Below are positions 48,588 through 59,659 of a stretch of 64,000 nt of DNA, piece after piece. The notes under the pieces are model-generated. The model had not been told where the DNA came from, did no database searches, and was given only the letters and a program-made list of their open reading frames with translations. The stretch is from Bettongia penicillata ogilbyi (taxonomy: Eukaryota; Chordata; Mammalia; Diprotodontia; Potoroidae), in contig JAJHZJ010000601.1 of assembly GCA_023548195.1 (NCBI GenBank), positions 496,001-560,000 of the forward strand. Direction: 5' to 3'. Numbering within the stretch: position 1 is the first letter of the stretch; every line of letters starts with the position of its first letter. The translations under genes were made by a program, and so were the position numbers.

Positions 48588-51500
48588 ATCAATGCGTCCT
48601 TCTCAGGTCATAATGCAATAAAAATTATATGTAATAAAAGGGCATGGAAAGATAAAGCAAAAATCAATTGGAAACTAAATAATCTAATCCTAAACAAAGA
48701 ATGGGTTAAGAAGAAATCATAGAAACAATCAACAACTTTATTCAAGAGAATTACAGTAATGAGACAACCTACCAAATATTATGGGATACTGCAAAAGCAG
48801 TTCTTAGGGGAAGTTTTGTATCTTTGAATGCCCACATAAATAAAATGGAGAAAGAGGAGATCAATGATTTGGGCATGCAGCTGAAAAAGCTAGAAAAAGA
48901 ACCAATGGAAAATCCCCAAGAAAATACCAAATTAGATATACTGAAAACAAAAGGAGAGAGTAATAACATTGAAATTAAGAAAACTATTGAATTAATAAAT
49001 AAAACCAATAGTTGATTTTATGAAAAAACTAATAAAATTGATAAACTTTTGGTCAATTTGATTTAAAAAAAGAAGGAAGAAAATCAAATAACTAATATTA
49101 AAAATGAAAGGGGTGAACTCACCTCCAACGAGGAGGAAATTAAAGCAATAATTAGAAATTACTTTGCCCAAGTTTATGACCACAAATTCGGAAAACAAAA
49201 GGAGATAGATGAATATTTTAAAAAAATAACAATTGCCCAGATTAACAGAAGAGGAAGTTGAATACTTAAACAACCCCATCTCAGAAAAAGAAATTGAACA
49301 AGCCATCAATGAACTCACTAGGAAAACCCTCCAGGACCAGATGGATTCACAAGTGAATTCTATCAAACCTTTAAAGACCAGTTAATTCCAATAATATATA
49401 GACTACTTTTGAAAATTGGGGAAGGAGTCCTCACAAATTCTTTCTATGATACAAATACGGTTTTGATACCCAAACCAGGAAGAGACAAAACAGAGAAAGA
49501 AAAGTATAGACCAATTTCTCTAATGAATATAGATACAAAAATTTTAAACAAGATTTTAGCAAAACGAATACAGCATCTTATCATGAAAATAATACATTAT
49601 GATCAGGTAGGTTTCATACCAGGAATGCAGGGCTGGTTCAATATTAGAAAAAACTATTAGCATTATTGATCATATCAACAACAATACTAACAAAAACCAC
49701 ATGATTATCTCAATAGATGCAGAAAAACTTTCGACAAAATACAACACCAATTGCTGTTAAAAACACTGGAGAACATAGGAATAAAGGGAACATTCCAAAA
49801 AATAATAAGCAGTATCTACCTAAAACCTTCAGCAAGCATTATATGCAATGGGCATAAGCTAGATTCATTTCCAATAAATCAGGGGTGAAACAAGGATGTA
49901 CATTATCACCACTATTATTTAATATGGTACTAGAAATGTTATCTATAGCAATTAGACCAGATAAAGAAATTGAAGGAATAAAAATAGCCAAAGAAGAAAC
50001 TAAGTTATCACTCTTTGGAGATGATATGATGATATACTGAGAGAATCCAAGAGATTCAAGTAAAAAACTACTTGAAATAATAAACAACTTTGGAAAAGTT
50101 GCAGGTTGGAAAATAAACCCACAGAAATCTTCTGCATTCCTATATATTAACAACAAATTCGAACACCAAGAGATAGAAAGAGAAATCCCATTTAAAGTTA
50201 GGGTAGACATTATAAAATACTTAGAAGTTACTAGCCCAGACAAACCCAGGGATTGTATGACCACACTTACAAGACACTTTTTGCACAAATAAAGTCAGAT
50301 TTAAGTAAGTCGAAAAACATCAATTGTTTATGGTTAGGCTGAGCTAATATAATAAAAATGACAATTCTACATAAATTAAATTACTTATTTAGTGCCATAC
50401 CAATGAAACTATCATAATTATTTTCTAGAGCTGTATAAAATAATATCAAAATTCATTTGGAGGAACAAAATATCCAGAATATCAAAGGGATTAATGATAA
50501 GAAATGCTTGGGAAGGTGGCCTAGAGCTACCAGACCTCAAATTGTATTATAAAGCAGCAATTATCAAAACCGCTTGGTCTTGGCTGAGAAACAGGGGGGT
50601 AGACAAATGGAATAGACTTGGCACTTAAGACACAGTAGGCAAGGAATATAGCAACCTCCTCTTTGATAAACCCAGACACCTCAGCTTCTGGGATAAGAAC
50701 TCACTCTTCGACAAAAATTGCTGGGAAAACTGGTTAACAGTGTGGCAGAAATTAGGTCTAGACCCATGCCTGACACGTACACAAGAATAAAGTCCAAATG
50801 GGTACATGATTTAGGTATAAAGATTGATACCATAAGTAATCTGGAGGAGCAAGGAATAGTGTATTTATCAGATTTATGGAGAGGGGAAGAATTTTTTTCT
50901 AAAGAAACGATAGAAAGCATTATGAAATGCAAGATGGATAATTTTGATGACATTAAACTGAGAAGTTTTTGCACAACCAAACCAAATGCAACCAAAATTC
51001 GGAGGGATGCTGTAAATTGGGAAAAAATTTATGGCTAAGCTCAGAGATAATGGCCTCATTTCTAGAATATATAGAGAACTGACTCAAATGTACAACCATA
51101 CAAGTCATTCCCCAATTGATAAATGGTCAAAGGATATGAATAGGCAATTTTCAGGGGAAGTAATTAAAGATATCTTTAATCACATGAAAAAGTGTTCTAA
51201 ATCACTACTGATTAGAGAGATGCAAATCAAAACAACTCTGAGGTACCACATCACACCTATAAGATTGGCAAATATGGCAGAACAAGAAAATGATAAATGC
51301 TGGAGAGGATGTGGGAGAGATGGAACACTAATTCATTACTGGTGGAGCTGTGAGCTCATCCGACCATTTTGGAGAACGGTTTCGAACCATGCCCAAAGGG
51401 CTACAAAAATGTGCATACCCTTTGACCCAGTAATAACGTTCCTAGGACTGTATCCCCAAGAGATCATAATAATGGGGAAAGGTCCCACATGTACAAAAAT

Positions 51501-51620
51501 ATTTATAGCAGCAGTCTTTGTGGTAGCCAAGAACCGGAAATCAAGGGGATGCCCACCAATTGGGGAATGGCTGAATAAATTATGGCATATGAATGTAGTG
51601 GAGTACTATTGCACCATATG
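48588..51620 (+). pseudogene. L1 D ORF2, remainder: end of endonuclease, reverse transcriptase, C-terminal zinc motif
   Basis: The reverse transcriptase is recognisable from [20 protein letters not shown] (about 49436-49495), [35 protein letters not shown] and SLFGDDMM at 50011-50030, the active-site box, where FGDD replaces the usual FADD. A TGA follows at 50038-50040. The C-terminal part (50718-51621) is mostly open and ends with a Cys-rich motif (CWRGCG...LIHYWWSC, about 51298-51351). Several frameshifts (for example near 49060, 49235 and 49655) and stops make it inactive. Confidence 0.9.
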
Positions 51621-52212
51621 AAATGATGAACAAGAAGACTTCAGGGAGGCCTGGAAAGACTTATATGATCTGATGCTGAGCGAAAGGAGCAGAACCAAGA
51701 GAACTCTGTGCACAGCAACGACAACAGTGTGTGAGATATTTTTCTGGTAGACCTGGAACTTCGTAATAATGCAAGAACTTACTAAAAAAATGTCTCAATG
51801 GTAGTATTCTAACACAAAATGTCTTCCACACTCAGAGAAAGAAATATGGAAGTCATTCGCAAAATGTAGCAGATCATGTTTGTATATGTGTAGGTTTTAG
51901 TGTATTATGTTTTAATTTGTTGTATGATTTCTTCCCTTTATTTTAGTTCGGTTACATAACATGACTATTGTGAAAATGTACTCAATAGGAAAGTATATGT
52001 AGAACCTATACAGAATTGTTTGCTATCGCGGGGAGGGAGGGGGGTAGTGGGGAAAAAGTGGGGGGTGTGGGGGGGATAAAATCTTAATTTTAAGGAAGTG
52101 ATTATAGAACACCAATAAAAAATAAAAGTTAATTATATATACATATATACATATATATGTATATATACATATATACATACATATACATATATGTATGTAT
52201 GTATGTATAAAA
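51621..52212 (+). mobile_element. L1 D 3' UTR and tail, with (TATA/CATA)n microsatellite
   Basis: It contains the 3' UTR with GACTTCAGGGAGGCCTGGAA and GATCTGATGCTGAGCG, a G-rich tract at about 52030-52075 (GGGGAGGGAGGGGGG-like), AATAAAAAATAAAAG at about 52114-52129, and then 52133-52208 built from TATA, CATA and TATG units. The right TSD follows at once, so the original A-tail has mutated into this microsatellite. Confidence 0.85.
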
Positions 52213-52485
52213 GAAACCTGCTCTAGTCCTGTCACTGCCATGCCATGGGACCAAGGGTAGGCTGTGCTCCTTTTTAAGCCCAGTGTGATATACCGTTGTA
52301 GTAGACTTTCGAGGCTTTCTTGGTCTAGAAATATCTTTCACTCTGTTGTTTGCTGCCTTTGCCTGCTCTAAAATTTGTTTAGAGTCATTTTTTACAAGTA
52401 TTTCATGGGTCAGGGCAGGAGAGCTAAAGTAGATCAGTCTTTCTATTCTTCCATCTTTGTTTGGGCCCCCCTTTGAATTTTTGTT

Positions 52486-52520
52486 CTTCCAGATTAATTT
52501 TTCCCTTTTTATATTAATTT
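52486..52520 (-). mobile_element. Old L1 F, right continuation
   Basis: CTTCCAGATTAATTTTTCCC continues the ORF2 sentence broken off at 34931, as in L1 G at 54131-54150 (CTTCCAGATGAATTTTGATA). Only about 35 bases remain before the 3' end of L1 G. Confidence 0.6.
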
Positions 52521-52999
52521 TTTTATTTTCAGTGTTTTACAATCACTACCCTATAACTTAGATTTCCCCCCTTGCCCTACATTCTCCCTTCCTCCCTGAG
52601 ACAGTATACAATTTTTATAGGTTCTTCACATATATTCCTATTAAATACATTTTCACCATAATCGTACTGTCCAGAAGAATTAAAATGAATGGAAGAAATC
52701 ACAAAACAAACCAAAAGGTTATGCAAAAGAAAATGATCTGTTATATTCTGCAATTGAATTCCATAGCTATTTCTCCGAATGTAGAAGACGTTTTGCCTTA
52801 AAAGACCACTGGGAATTTTTGTAATTACTTTCATTGCAATGAAGTTCCAACTCTACCAGAAAACACTATCCCACAATGTGGTCTTTGCTATGCAAAAAAT
52901 TCTTCTGGTTCTGCTCCTTTTTCTCACCATCAGATGAGATAAGTTTTTCCAGGCTTCTCTGAAGACTTTCTGCTCATCATTTCTTATAGGGCAATAGTA

Positions 53000-55900
53000 T
53001 TCCATTACATTCATATATCATAACTTATTCAACCATTCCCCCGCTGGTGGGCATCCCCTTGATTTCCAGTTTTTGGACACCACAAAAAGTACTGCTATGA
53101 ATATTTTGATATATGTGGGACCCTTTCTCATTTTAATGGTCTCTTGGGTTCCTAAAAGCTATAAGACTGGGTCAAAGGCTATGTATATTTTTGTAGCCCT
53201 TTGTACATAGTTACAAACGGCCCTCAGTAATGGTTGGATAAGCTCACAGATCCACCAAAAATGAATTAACGTTCAAAATCTCCCACATTCTCTCCTCTTA
53301 TCATCTTCCTCTTCTGTCAGGTTGTCAATCTCATAGGTGTGATGTGGTACCTCAGAGTTGCTTTGATTTGTATTTCTCTAATCAATAGTGATTTAGAGTG
53401 TTTTTTCATATTACTATAGATATTTTTAAATTTTTCCTCTGAAAACTACCTTTTCATAACATTTGACCCTTTATCAATTGGTCAATGATTTGAATTTTTT
53501 GTACATTTGACTCGGTTCTCCATATATTTTAGAAATGAGGCCTTTATCACAGACACTAGCTGCAAAATTCTTTCACAGTTTTCTGGATCCCTCTGAATCT
53601 TGGTTGCATTGACTTTGGTTGTGCAAAACTTTTCAGCTTAATGTAATCAAAATTATTCCCCTTGCACTTCATAATGCTTTCTATCTCTTCTTTCGACAAA
53701 ATTCTTCCCTTCTCCATAAATCTGACAAATACACTATTCCTTCCTCCATCAATTTGTCCATAATATCAATCTGTATACTTAGATCATATACCAATTTGTA
53801 TTTTATTCTTGTGTATGGTATCAGGCATTGGTCTATGCCCAGTTTCCACCACACTGTTACCCAGTTTTCCCAGCAATTTTTGTCAAACACTGAGTTTTTA
53901 TCCCAGACACTGGTGTCCTTGGGTTTAATCAAACAGAAGATTGCTATATTCATTGACCATCATGTCTTGAGTACCTAGTCTATTCAATTTGTCTACCATT
54001 CTGTTTCTTAGCCAGATCCAAGGGCTTTTGATAATTGCTGCTTTGTAATACAACTTGAGATGTGGTAGAGCAAGGCCACCTTCCCTAGCATTTCTTTTCT
54101 TTAGTCTCCTTGATATTCTGCACCTCTTCTTCCAGATGAATTTTGATATTATTTTTTGCAACTCTACAAAATAATTATCTGATAGTTTGACTTGTATGGA
54201 ACTTAATTAGTAAACTAATTTAGGTAGAATTGTCATTTTTATTATATTGCTTCAGCCTACCCACGAGCAACTGATGTTTTTACACTTACTTACATCTGAC
54301 TTTACTGGTGCGAAAACTGTCTTGTAATTGTCTTCGTATAGTCCCAGGATTTGTGTTAGCATGTAAACTCCCAAATATTTTATTATGTCTACTATAACTT
54401 TAAATGAGATTTGTCTTTATATCTTTTGCTGTTGGACTTTCTTACTTATGTATAGAAATGCAGAAGATTTGTGCGGGTTTATTTTGTAACCTGCAACTTT
54501 GTCAAAGTTGTTTATTATTTCAAATAATTTTTTACTTGAATCTCTGGGATTTTCTAAGTATATCACCATATCATATGCAAAGACTGTTAACTTAGTTTCT
54601 TCTTTGTATATTCTAATTCCTTTAATATCTTTATCTTCTCTAATTGTGACAGCTAACATTTCTAATGCCATAGTGGAGAACCTTGTTTCACCCACAATCT
54701 TATTGGAAACGCATCTAGCTTATCTCCATTGCATATAATGTTTGTTTCAGATTTTAGGTAGATACTGCTCATTATTTTATGGAAAGTTCCCTTTATTCCA
54801 ATGCTCTAAAGTGTTTTTAACAGGAATGGGTGTGGTATTTTTTTCCAAAGCTTTTTCTGCATCTATTGAAATCATCATGTGGTTTCTGTTAGTTTTGTTG
54901 TTGGTATGATCGATAATGCGAATAGTTTTCCTAATACTGAACCAGCCCTGCATTCCTGGTATGAATGCTACCTGATCATAATATGTTATTTTCGTAATAA
55001 GTTGTCGTATTCTTTTTGCTAAAATCTTATTTAAAGTTTTTGCACCTATATTCATTAGAAGAATTGTTCTATAATTGTCTTTCTCTGTTTTGCCTCTTCC
55101 TGTTTTAGGTATCAAAACCATAGGGGTGTGTGTGCTCATCTTTTCTCCACAAAGGATAGGGCAGCTAGTTGGTGCAGTGGGTAGAGCACCAGTGCAGGAG
55201 TCAGGAGGACCTGAGTTAAAATATTACCTCAGGCACTTGACACTCACTAGCTGTATGATGTTGATCAAGTCTCTTAGCCCCAATTGTCTCATCCTGTGTC
55301 ATTTCCAGTCATCCTGATGAATGTCTAGTCACTGGATTCAGATGGCTCTGGAGGAGAAGTGAGACTGGTGACCTGCACAGTCCTCCCTCACTCAAAAGAA
55401 AGTCAAGTGCAAATCATGCTGTCCTTTCTCTGATTAGTTCAATAGTTTTCTTAATTTCAATTTTATTGTCTCTCCTTTGGTTTTCAGTATGTCTTATTTG
55501 ATATTTACTTGGGACTTTCAATTTGTTCTTTCCCTAACCTTTTCAGCTGCATGCCCAAGTCATTGATCTCCTCCTTCGCTATTTTATTCATGCAAGCATT
55601 CAAAGGTACCCCCTAAGTTTAGGTAGGTTGTCTCATTATTGTCATTGCCTTGAATGAAGTTGTTGATTGTTTCTATGATTTGTTGTTTAACCCACTGCTT
55701 CTTTAAAAATAGATCATTTAGTTTCCAATTAATTTTTGTTTTATCTTTCCATGGCCATCTTTACACGTAATTTTTATTGTATAATGATCTGAGAAGGATG
55801 CATTGATTATCTCTGCCTTTCTGCCCTGGATTGTGAGGTTTCTGTGCCCTAGAACATAGTCAATTTTTGTACATGTGTTGTGTACCGCTGAGAAAAATGT

Positions 55901-56560
55901 ATATTCCTTTCTATCTCCATTCAATTTTCTTCAGAGATCTATCTTGTCTACCTTATCCAGAGTTTTATTCACCTCCCTAACTTCTTTCCTCTTTCTTTTA
56001 AGGTTAGATTCATCAAGTTCAGAGAGGGGGAGTCAGAGGTTCCCCACTATTATGGTTTTCCAGTCTATTTCTTCCTATAACTCCCTTAACTTCTCCTCTA
56101 AGAATTTGGATACAATACCCCTTGGAGCATTCATGTTTAGTAATGGTACTGCTTCGTTGTTTATGGTGCCTTTTAGCAAGATATAATTTTCTTCCTTATC
56201 TCTTTTGATTTAGATCTATTCCTGCTTTTGCTTTGTCTGAGGTTAGTATTGCTACCGCTGCTTTTCTTACATCAGCTGAAGCACAATATATTGTACTCCA
56301 AACTTTTGCCTTTATCTTGTGTGTATCCCACCAGTTCAAATATGTTTCTTCTAAGCAAGATATTGGTGGATTATGGGTTTGATCCATTCTGCTGTCTGTC
56401 TCCGTTATATGGGAGAATTCATCGCATTCGCATTCACAGTTATGATTACTACCTGTTTCTTTCTTTCCATCCTCTTTCCCATTGTTTGTGCTCTTATTTC
56501 TCCCTTCTCCCTTTCCCTCCACAAGTTTGAATTTTTGACCACCACCTCCCATAGTCTTCA
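53000..56560 (-). pseudogene. L1 G ORF2 relic (endonuclease and reverse transcriptase)
   Basis: Endonuclease pieces lie at 55718-56560 (GRKEYTFFSAV, IDYVLGHRNLTIQ, NASFSDHYTIKI, the last keeping the SDH motif). Reverse transcriptase pieces lie at 54417-55139 ([42 protein letters not shown], and FAYD at 54570-54581, where the first catalytic Asp of FADD is replaced by Tyr). The C-terminal part (53000-54161) has a WENWVTVWWKLG stretch. Many stops and frameshifts are present. Confidence 0.88.
55155..55436 (+). repeat. Marsupial tRNA-derived SINE inside L1 G
   Basis: GGCAGCTAGTTGGTGCAGTG carries the A box, and GGACCTGAGTTAAAATATTA the B-box region. CTCACTAGCTGTATGATGTT, CCAATTGTCTCATCC, GATTCAGATGGCTCTGGAGG and CACTCAAAAGAAAGTCAAGT follow. 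It is longer than the SINEs at 18475 and 26530 and has a distinct right half, so it is a different subfamily. It interrupts the L1 G ORF2 between the endonuclease-RT linker and the RT. No TSD is visible. Confidence 0.85.
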
Positions 56561-57052
56561 CTCCCTTCTTTAAGCCCCCCTCCCTTTTACTCCCCTTTAC
56601 CCTTATTGCTTCTTCCCTCCCTTTTAACCTCTCCCCTTTCTTTCCTCCTTCCCCTCCTGCTGCCTATAGAACTAGTTAGATTTATATACTTAATTAAGTT
56701 TCTTGTTCCCTCCTTGAACCAAATCAGATGAGAGTACCTCTCAATCAATGCTCATCTCCCTCCCTTCTTTCCCTCTAATATAATATAATTTTGTACTTCT
56801 TCTTGCAATGTAATTTAACATTTTCTGCTTCTTCCTTTTCACATCTCATATTACAATCCTTTCACATGCTTGAATCACATTTTTATCATCCCATCATTTA
56901 CTTTATACCTGATCCCTCTATCTGTGCATATCCCTTTTATACTTCATAACAGATGTACAATTCTCAAATTAATAAATATCATCTTCCCTGTAGGGAGGTG
57001 AACATTTTGCCCAAACTGAGTAAGAAGTTTTTCTTTTACCTTGTTTATCTTT

Positions 57053-58140
57053 TTATGCCTCTCTTGAGACCTGTGTTTGAAGATAGAATTTTCTATTGGG
57101 TTCTGGCCTTTTTGTCAGGAAGGTCTGGAAATCTCTTATGTCATTGAATGTCCATCTTCTTGCCTGAAAAGTTATGCTGAACTTTGCTGGGTAATTGACA
57201 CCTGGTTGTAGACTTAGCTCCTTTGCCTTCCAGAATATCAAATTCCAGTTCCTTCGATCTTTTAATGAAGAAGCTGAAAGGTCCTGTGTGATCCTGACTG
57301 TAGCTCCTCAATATTTGAACGATTTCTTTCTGACTACCTATAATACTTTCTCCTTCACTTCATAGTTCTGTAATTTGGAAACAATATTTCTTGGTTTTTT
57401 GTTTGTTTGTTTGTTTTTAGTTTGTGATTCCTTTTGGGAGGTGAATGGCAGATTCTTTCCACGACTATTTTGCCTTGTGGATAGAGGACTTCTGGGCATT
57501 TTCCTTGATGATTTCTTGGAAGATATTGTCTAGACTCTTTTTTCATCATTGTTTTCTGAAAGGTCAATACTTCTTAAATTATCTCTCTTGGATATATTTT
57601 CCAGATCGGTTGTTTTTCCAATTAGACATTTTACATTTTCTTCTATCTTTTTGTTTTTTAGATTTTGTTTGACTGATTCTTGATGTGTCATAGAGGCATT
57701 AGCTTCTACTTGCCCCATTCTAATTTTCATCAAATTGCTTTCTTCAGTTAACTTTTGCATCTCCTTTTCCATCTGTCCAATTATTTCTTCTGAAGAATTG
57801 CTTTCTCCTGTTAGTTTTAGTGTTTACTTTTCCATTTGTCCAATTTTCCCAGTTGGGTTTTGTGCTTCCTTTTCCATTTGGTCAACTTCCTTTTTAAAGA
57901 GCTGTTCTCTTCAGTGAATTATTTTTTCATACTTTTAAAATCAATCGGCCAGTTTTTATTTTATTCCTTCTTCAGTTCTTCCAAGAATGCCCTTTGCACA
58001 AGCAGCCAGATCATAGTTCCTTCTGAACTTTCAGATGGGAGTACAGTCTCAATACTGACCTCTTCGGTATTCGTGATTTTGTCTTTGTCCCCATAGAAAG
58101 ATTCTATTGTCTTTTTCTTCCTCCTTTGCTTCTTGCTCAT
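57053..58140 (-). pseudogene. L1 G ORF1 relic
   Basis: The ATG complement is at 58138-58140 (MSKKQRRKKKTIESFYGDKDK). A stop follows the LEELKKE segment at 57961. The coiled coil (57530-57772: MEKEMQKLTEESNLMKIRM), RRM and C-terminal domain (57053-57241) continue in other frames to the stop at 57053-57055. The frames are broken at least three times. Its N-terminal half is duplicated at 59846-60342. Confidence 0.85.
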
Positions 58141-58228
58141 GATGGTGAGGCTTTGTGTGTTGTGGCTTCTGATTCTTTCAGCTAGAAGCCAAAGAAGCTG
58201 GTGCTGAGCTGGCTGGTGTGAGAAAGCC
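57732..58228 (-). repeat. Inverted repeat arm 1 (source copy, within L1 G)
   Basis: These 497 bases cover the end of the L1 G 5' UTR and the first third of ORF1. They recur in opposite orientation at 59846-60342. By eye the arms align without gaps and differ at one base (58167 against 59907). Here the sequence is continuous with L1 G on both sides, so this arm is the source. Confidence 0.9.
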
Positions 58229-58640
58229 AAGGCCCAGTGAATTCTATTTGTATTTCCCTGGATTAGCCCTGGGGCAAGGTTGTTAGGTGTTGGGGAGGGG
58301 TGGTCTTGCCATGGGAGCTCTCCTCAGCTGAGCTAAAGCAAAAGCAAGCTCAGCACTTGGTGATCCCGGGCTGCCCTAGTGTCTTCCATTACCCCTGGAG
58401 TGCTGAGATATCCCTGGGGACCTGGTGTTAGTGGTTGTGAAGCTCCACCCCCCTGGAGTTCCGAATCTCTTCCTGGGGCTCAGCAGCTCTCACTCACTCG
58501 ACTCTGCTGGACTCCCACCCCGGACTGCCACTCCACCGTGCAACAGCTGGCTCAGATTACCCCGGGGCTTTCCTGCTTGGCCCTGCTATGGCAGGAACAT
58601 GCTGTGCTTTGTACTGTCAGGAAAAATTTTTAACGAAGAG

Positions 58641-59039
58641 AAAAGAGTTCATGTCTTCCCAATTTCTTGGGTATTAAGCCAGATTTCTGAGAAACAAAGT
58701 TAAGCAGTAATATCAAGTTTAGGATATCCTATATACCATGAAAACAAAGAGTCTATGTAAGAAATACATAGTTTAACAATTTGGGGTGTTATTCAGAGAT
58801 AAGTATCTAGCTGAAGAAGGAATTTCCCGTATCCAACCCAATAGAGTACTAAGTGTGCAAACGTCATTTTGCTATTTTCAAAGCTCTTCCTTTTTGAGAG
58901 GTCAAATGAAGGTTATCATCTCTACGAAGAGAAAAAACTTTTTATCATTCCATAGTTATTCTTGAAATGAATCAAATGTGTGTATATATGTGTATGTAAG
59001 TATATATGTGTGTGTACATACATATATAGTTCATATATC

Positions 59040-59122
<83 letters not shown>

Positions 59123-59659
59123 GTGTCCTAGAAAAGTTTTTATTATATAGTATATTGTGAAGAGAAGATTATACAACATATTAAATGTGATTTGGATGTC
59201 CATAGTCAAGATTTTGGCCCCTTGTTCGACATTATTCCTTCTGCAGGAAAATAAATTTGAATGACCTTGTTTTGACATGTTTTGTTAATTCTGAAAATAA
59301 AATCCAGGTTTACTGCAGATACTGCATGTTCAATTCTATTATGACTTCTAATGCAGAAGATACTTAAGGACATGTAAATCAATGAAATCACAGGAATTAA
59401 TATATTTCCTTAATGGAATTTCACAAAATTGTTGAAATGGAGGAAGTTAGAAAATGGAAGTCTTCTATTCCACAAAATGTGAAGGCAGAATTCGTTTAAA
59501 AGTATTTATTCAGTGAATTTCTCTGAAGCTCAAGTTATAATGGACACTTTCACGTTATCAAAATTTCTATGAAGATTCAATATATCATAATGACATTGAT
59601 TTTTCCTAAATGGCAATGGCTTGTAAAAGTTGATGAATGACAAAATTGGTTCTCACTTA
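58641..59659. other. Intergenic DNA with (TA)n microsatellite
   Basis: This is the spacer between L1 G and the truncated L1 N. A TATG/TG-rich patch at 58976-59050 leads into a perfect (TA)n run of about 60 bases at 59051-59112, which could extrude a cruciform. No gene is seen; Tyr/Ile frames over it are repeat artefacts. Confidence 0.75.

Larger units (their letters stand above)
43811..52212 (+). mobile_element. L1 element D (with ORF2), inserted in A
   Basis: It is flanked by GAAACCTGCCCTAG (43797-43810) and GAAACCTGCTCTAG (52213-52226), 13 of 14 identical. The 5' UTR is about 43811-44270 (AGGGAGCCTAAATGGCAC start). An ORF1 remnant follows (about 44285-44577), containing only the C-terminal domain, so about 0.7 kb of ORF1 has been deleted. 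Then come the inter-ORF region, ORF2 (about 45093-51620, split by element E), a 3' UTR and an A-rich tail turned into a microsatellite. Without E it is about 5.5 kb. It is a different lineage from the HAL1 copies. Confidence 0.9.
34932..52473 (-). mobile_element. HAL1-like element A (outer layer of the nest), 17.5 kb with insertions
   Basis: It is flanked by a 12-bp TSD, TGAATTTTTGTT (34920-34931 and 52474-52485). Own segments are the 3' UTR and ORF1 C-terminal part (34932-36339), the ORF1 N-terminal part and most of the 5' UTR (43107-43810), and the remaining 5' UTR (52227-52473, ending in a decayed CTATTCTTCCATCTTTG start). Removing B and D, each with one TSD copy, leaves about 2.35 kb, close to the 2.84 kb of intact family members. 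The ORF1 is heavily decayed and its ATG is mutated (near 43433). Confidence 0.88.
52515..58640 (-). mobile_element. L1 element G, near full length, antisense
   Basis: Order on the minus strand: 5' UTR (58141-58640), ORF1 (57053-58140), inter-ORF region (about 56565-57050), ORF2 (about 53000-56560, interrupted by a SINE at 55155-55436 with loss of about 0.46 kb), and a 3' UTR down to about 52515. At roughly 6.1 kb it is the most complete autonomous-type L1 here, but it is strongly mutated. Its 5' UTR and ORF1 start (MSKKQRRKKK) differ from the HAL1 copies (MPRKGKKNK). Confidence 0.87.

Noticed and set aside
51031..51621. 196-codon open frame as a possible host gene
   Set aside because: It is the C-terminal part of L1 D ORF2 (Cys-rich CCHC-like motif), continuous with RT upstream and the L1 3' UTR downstream.
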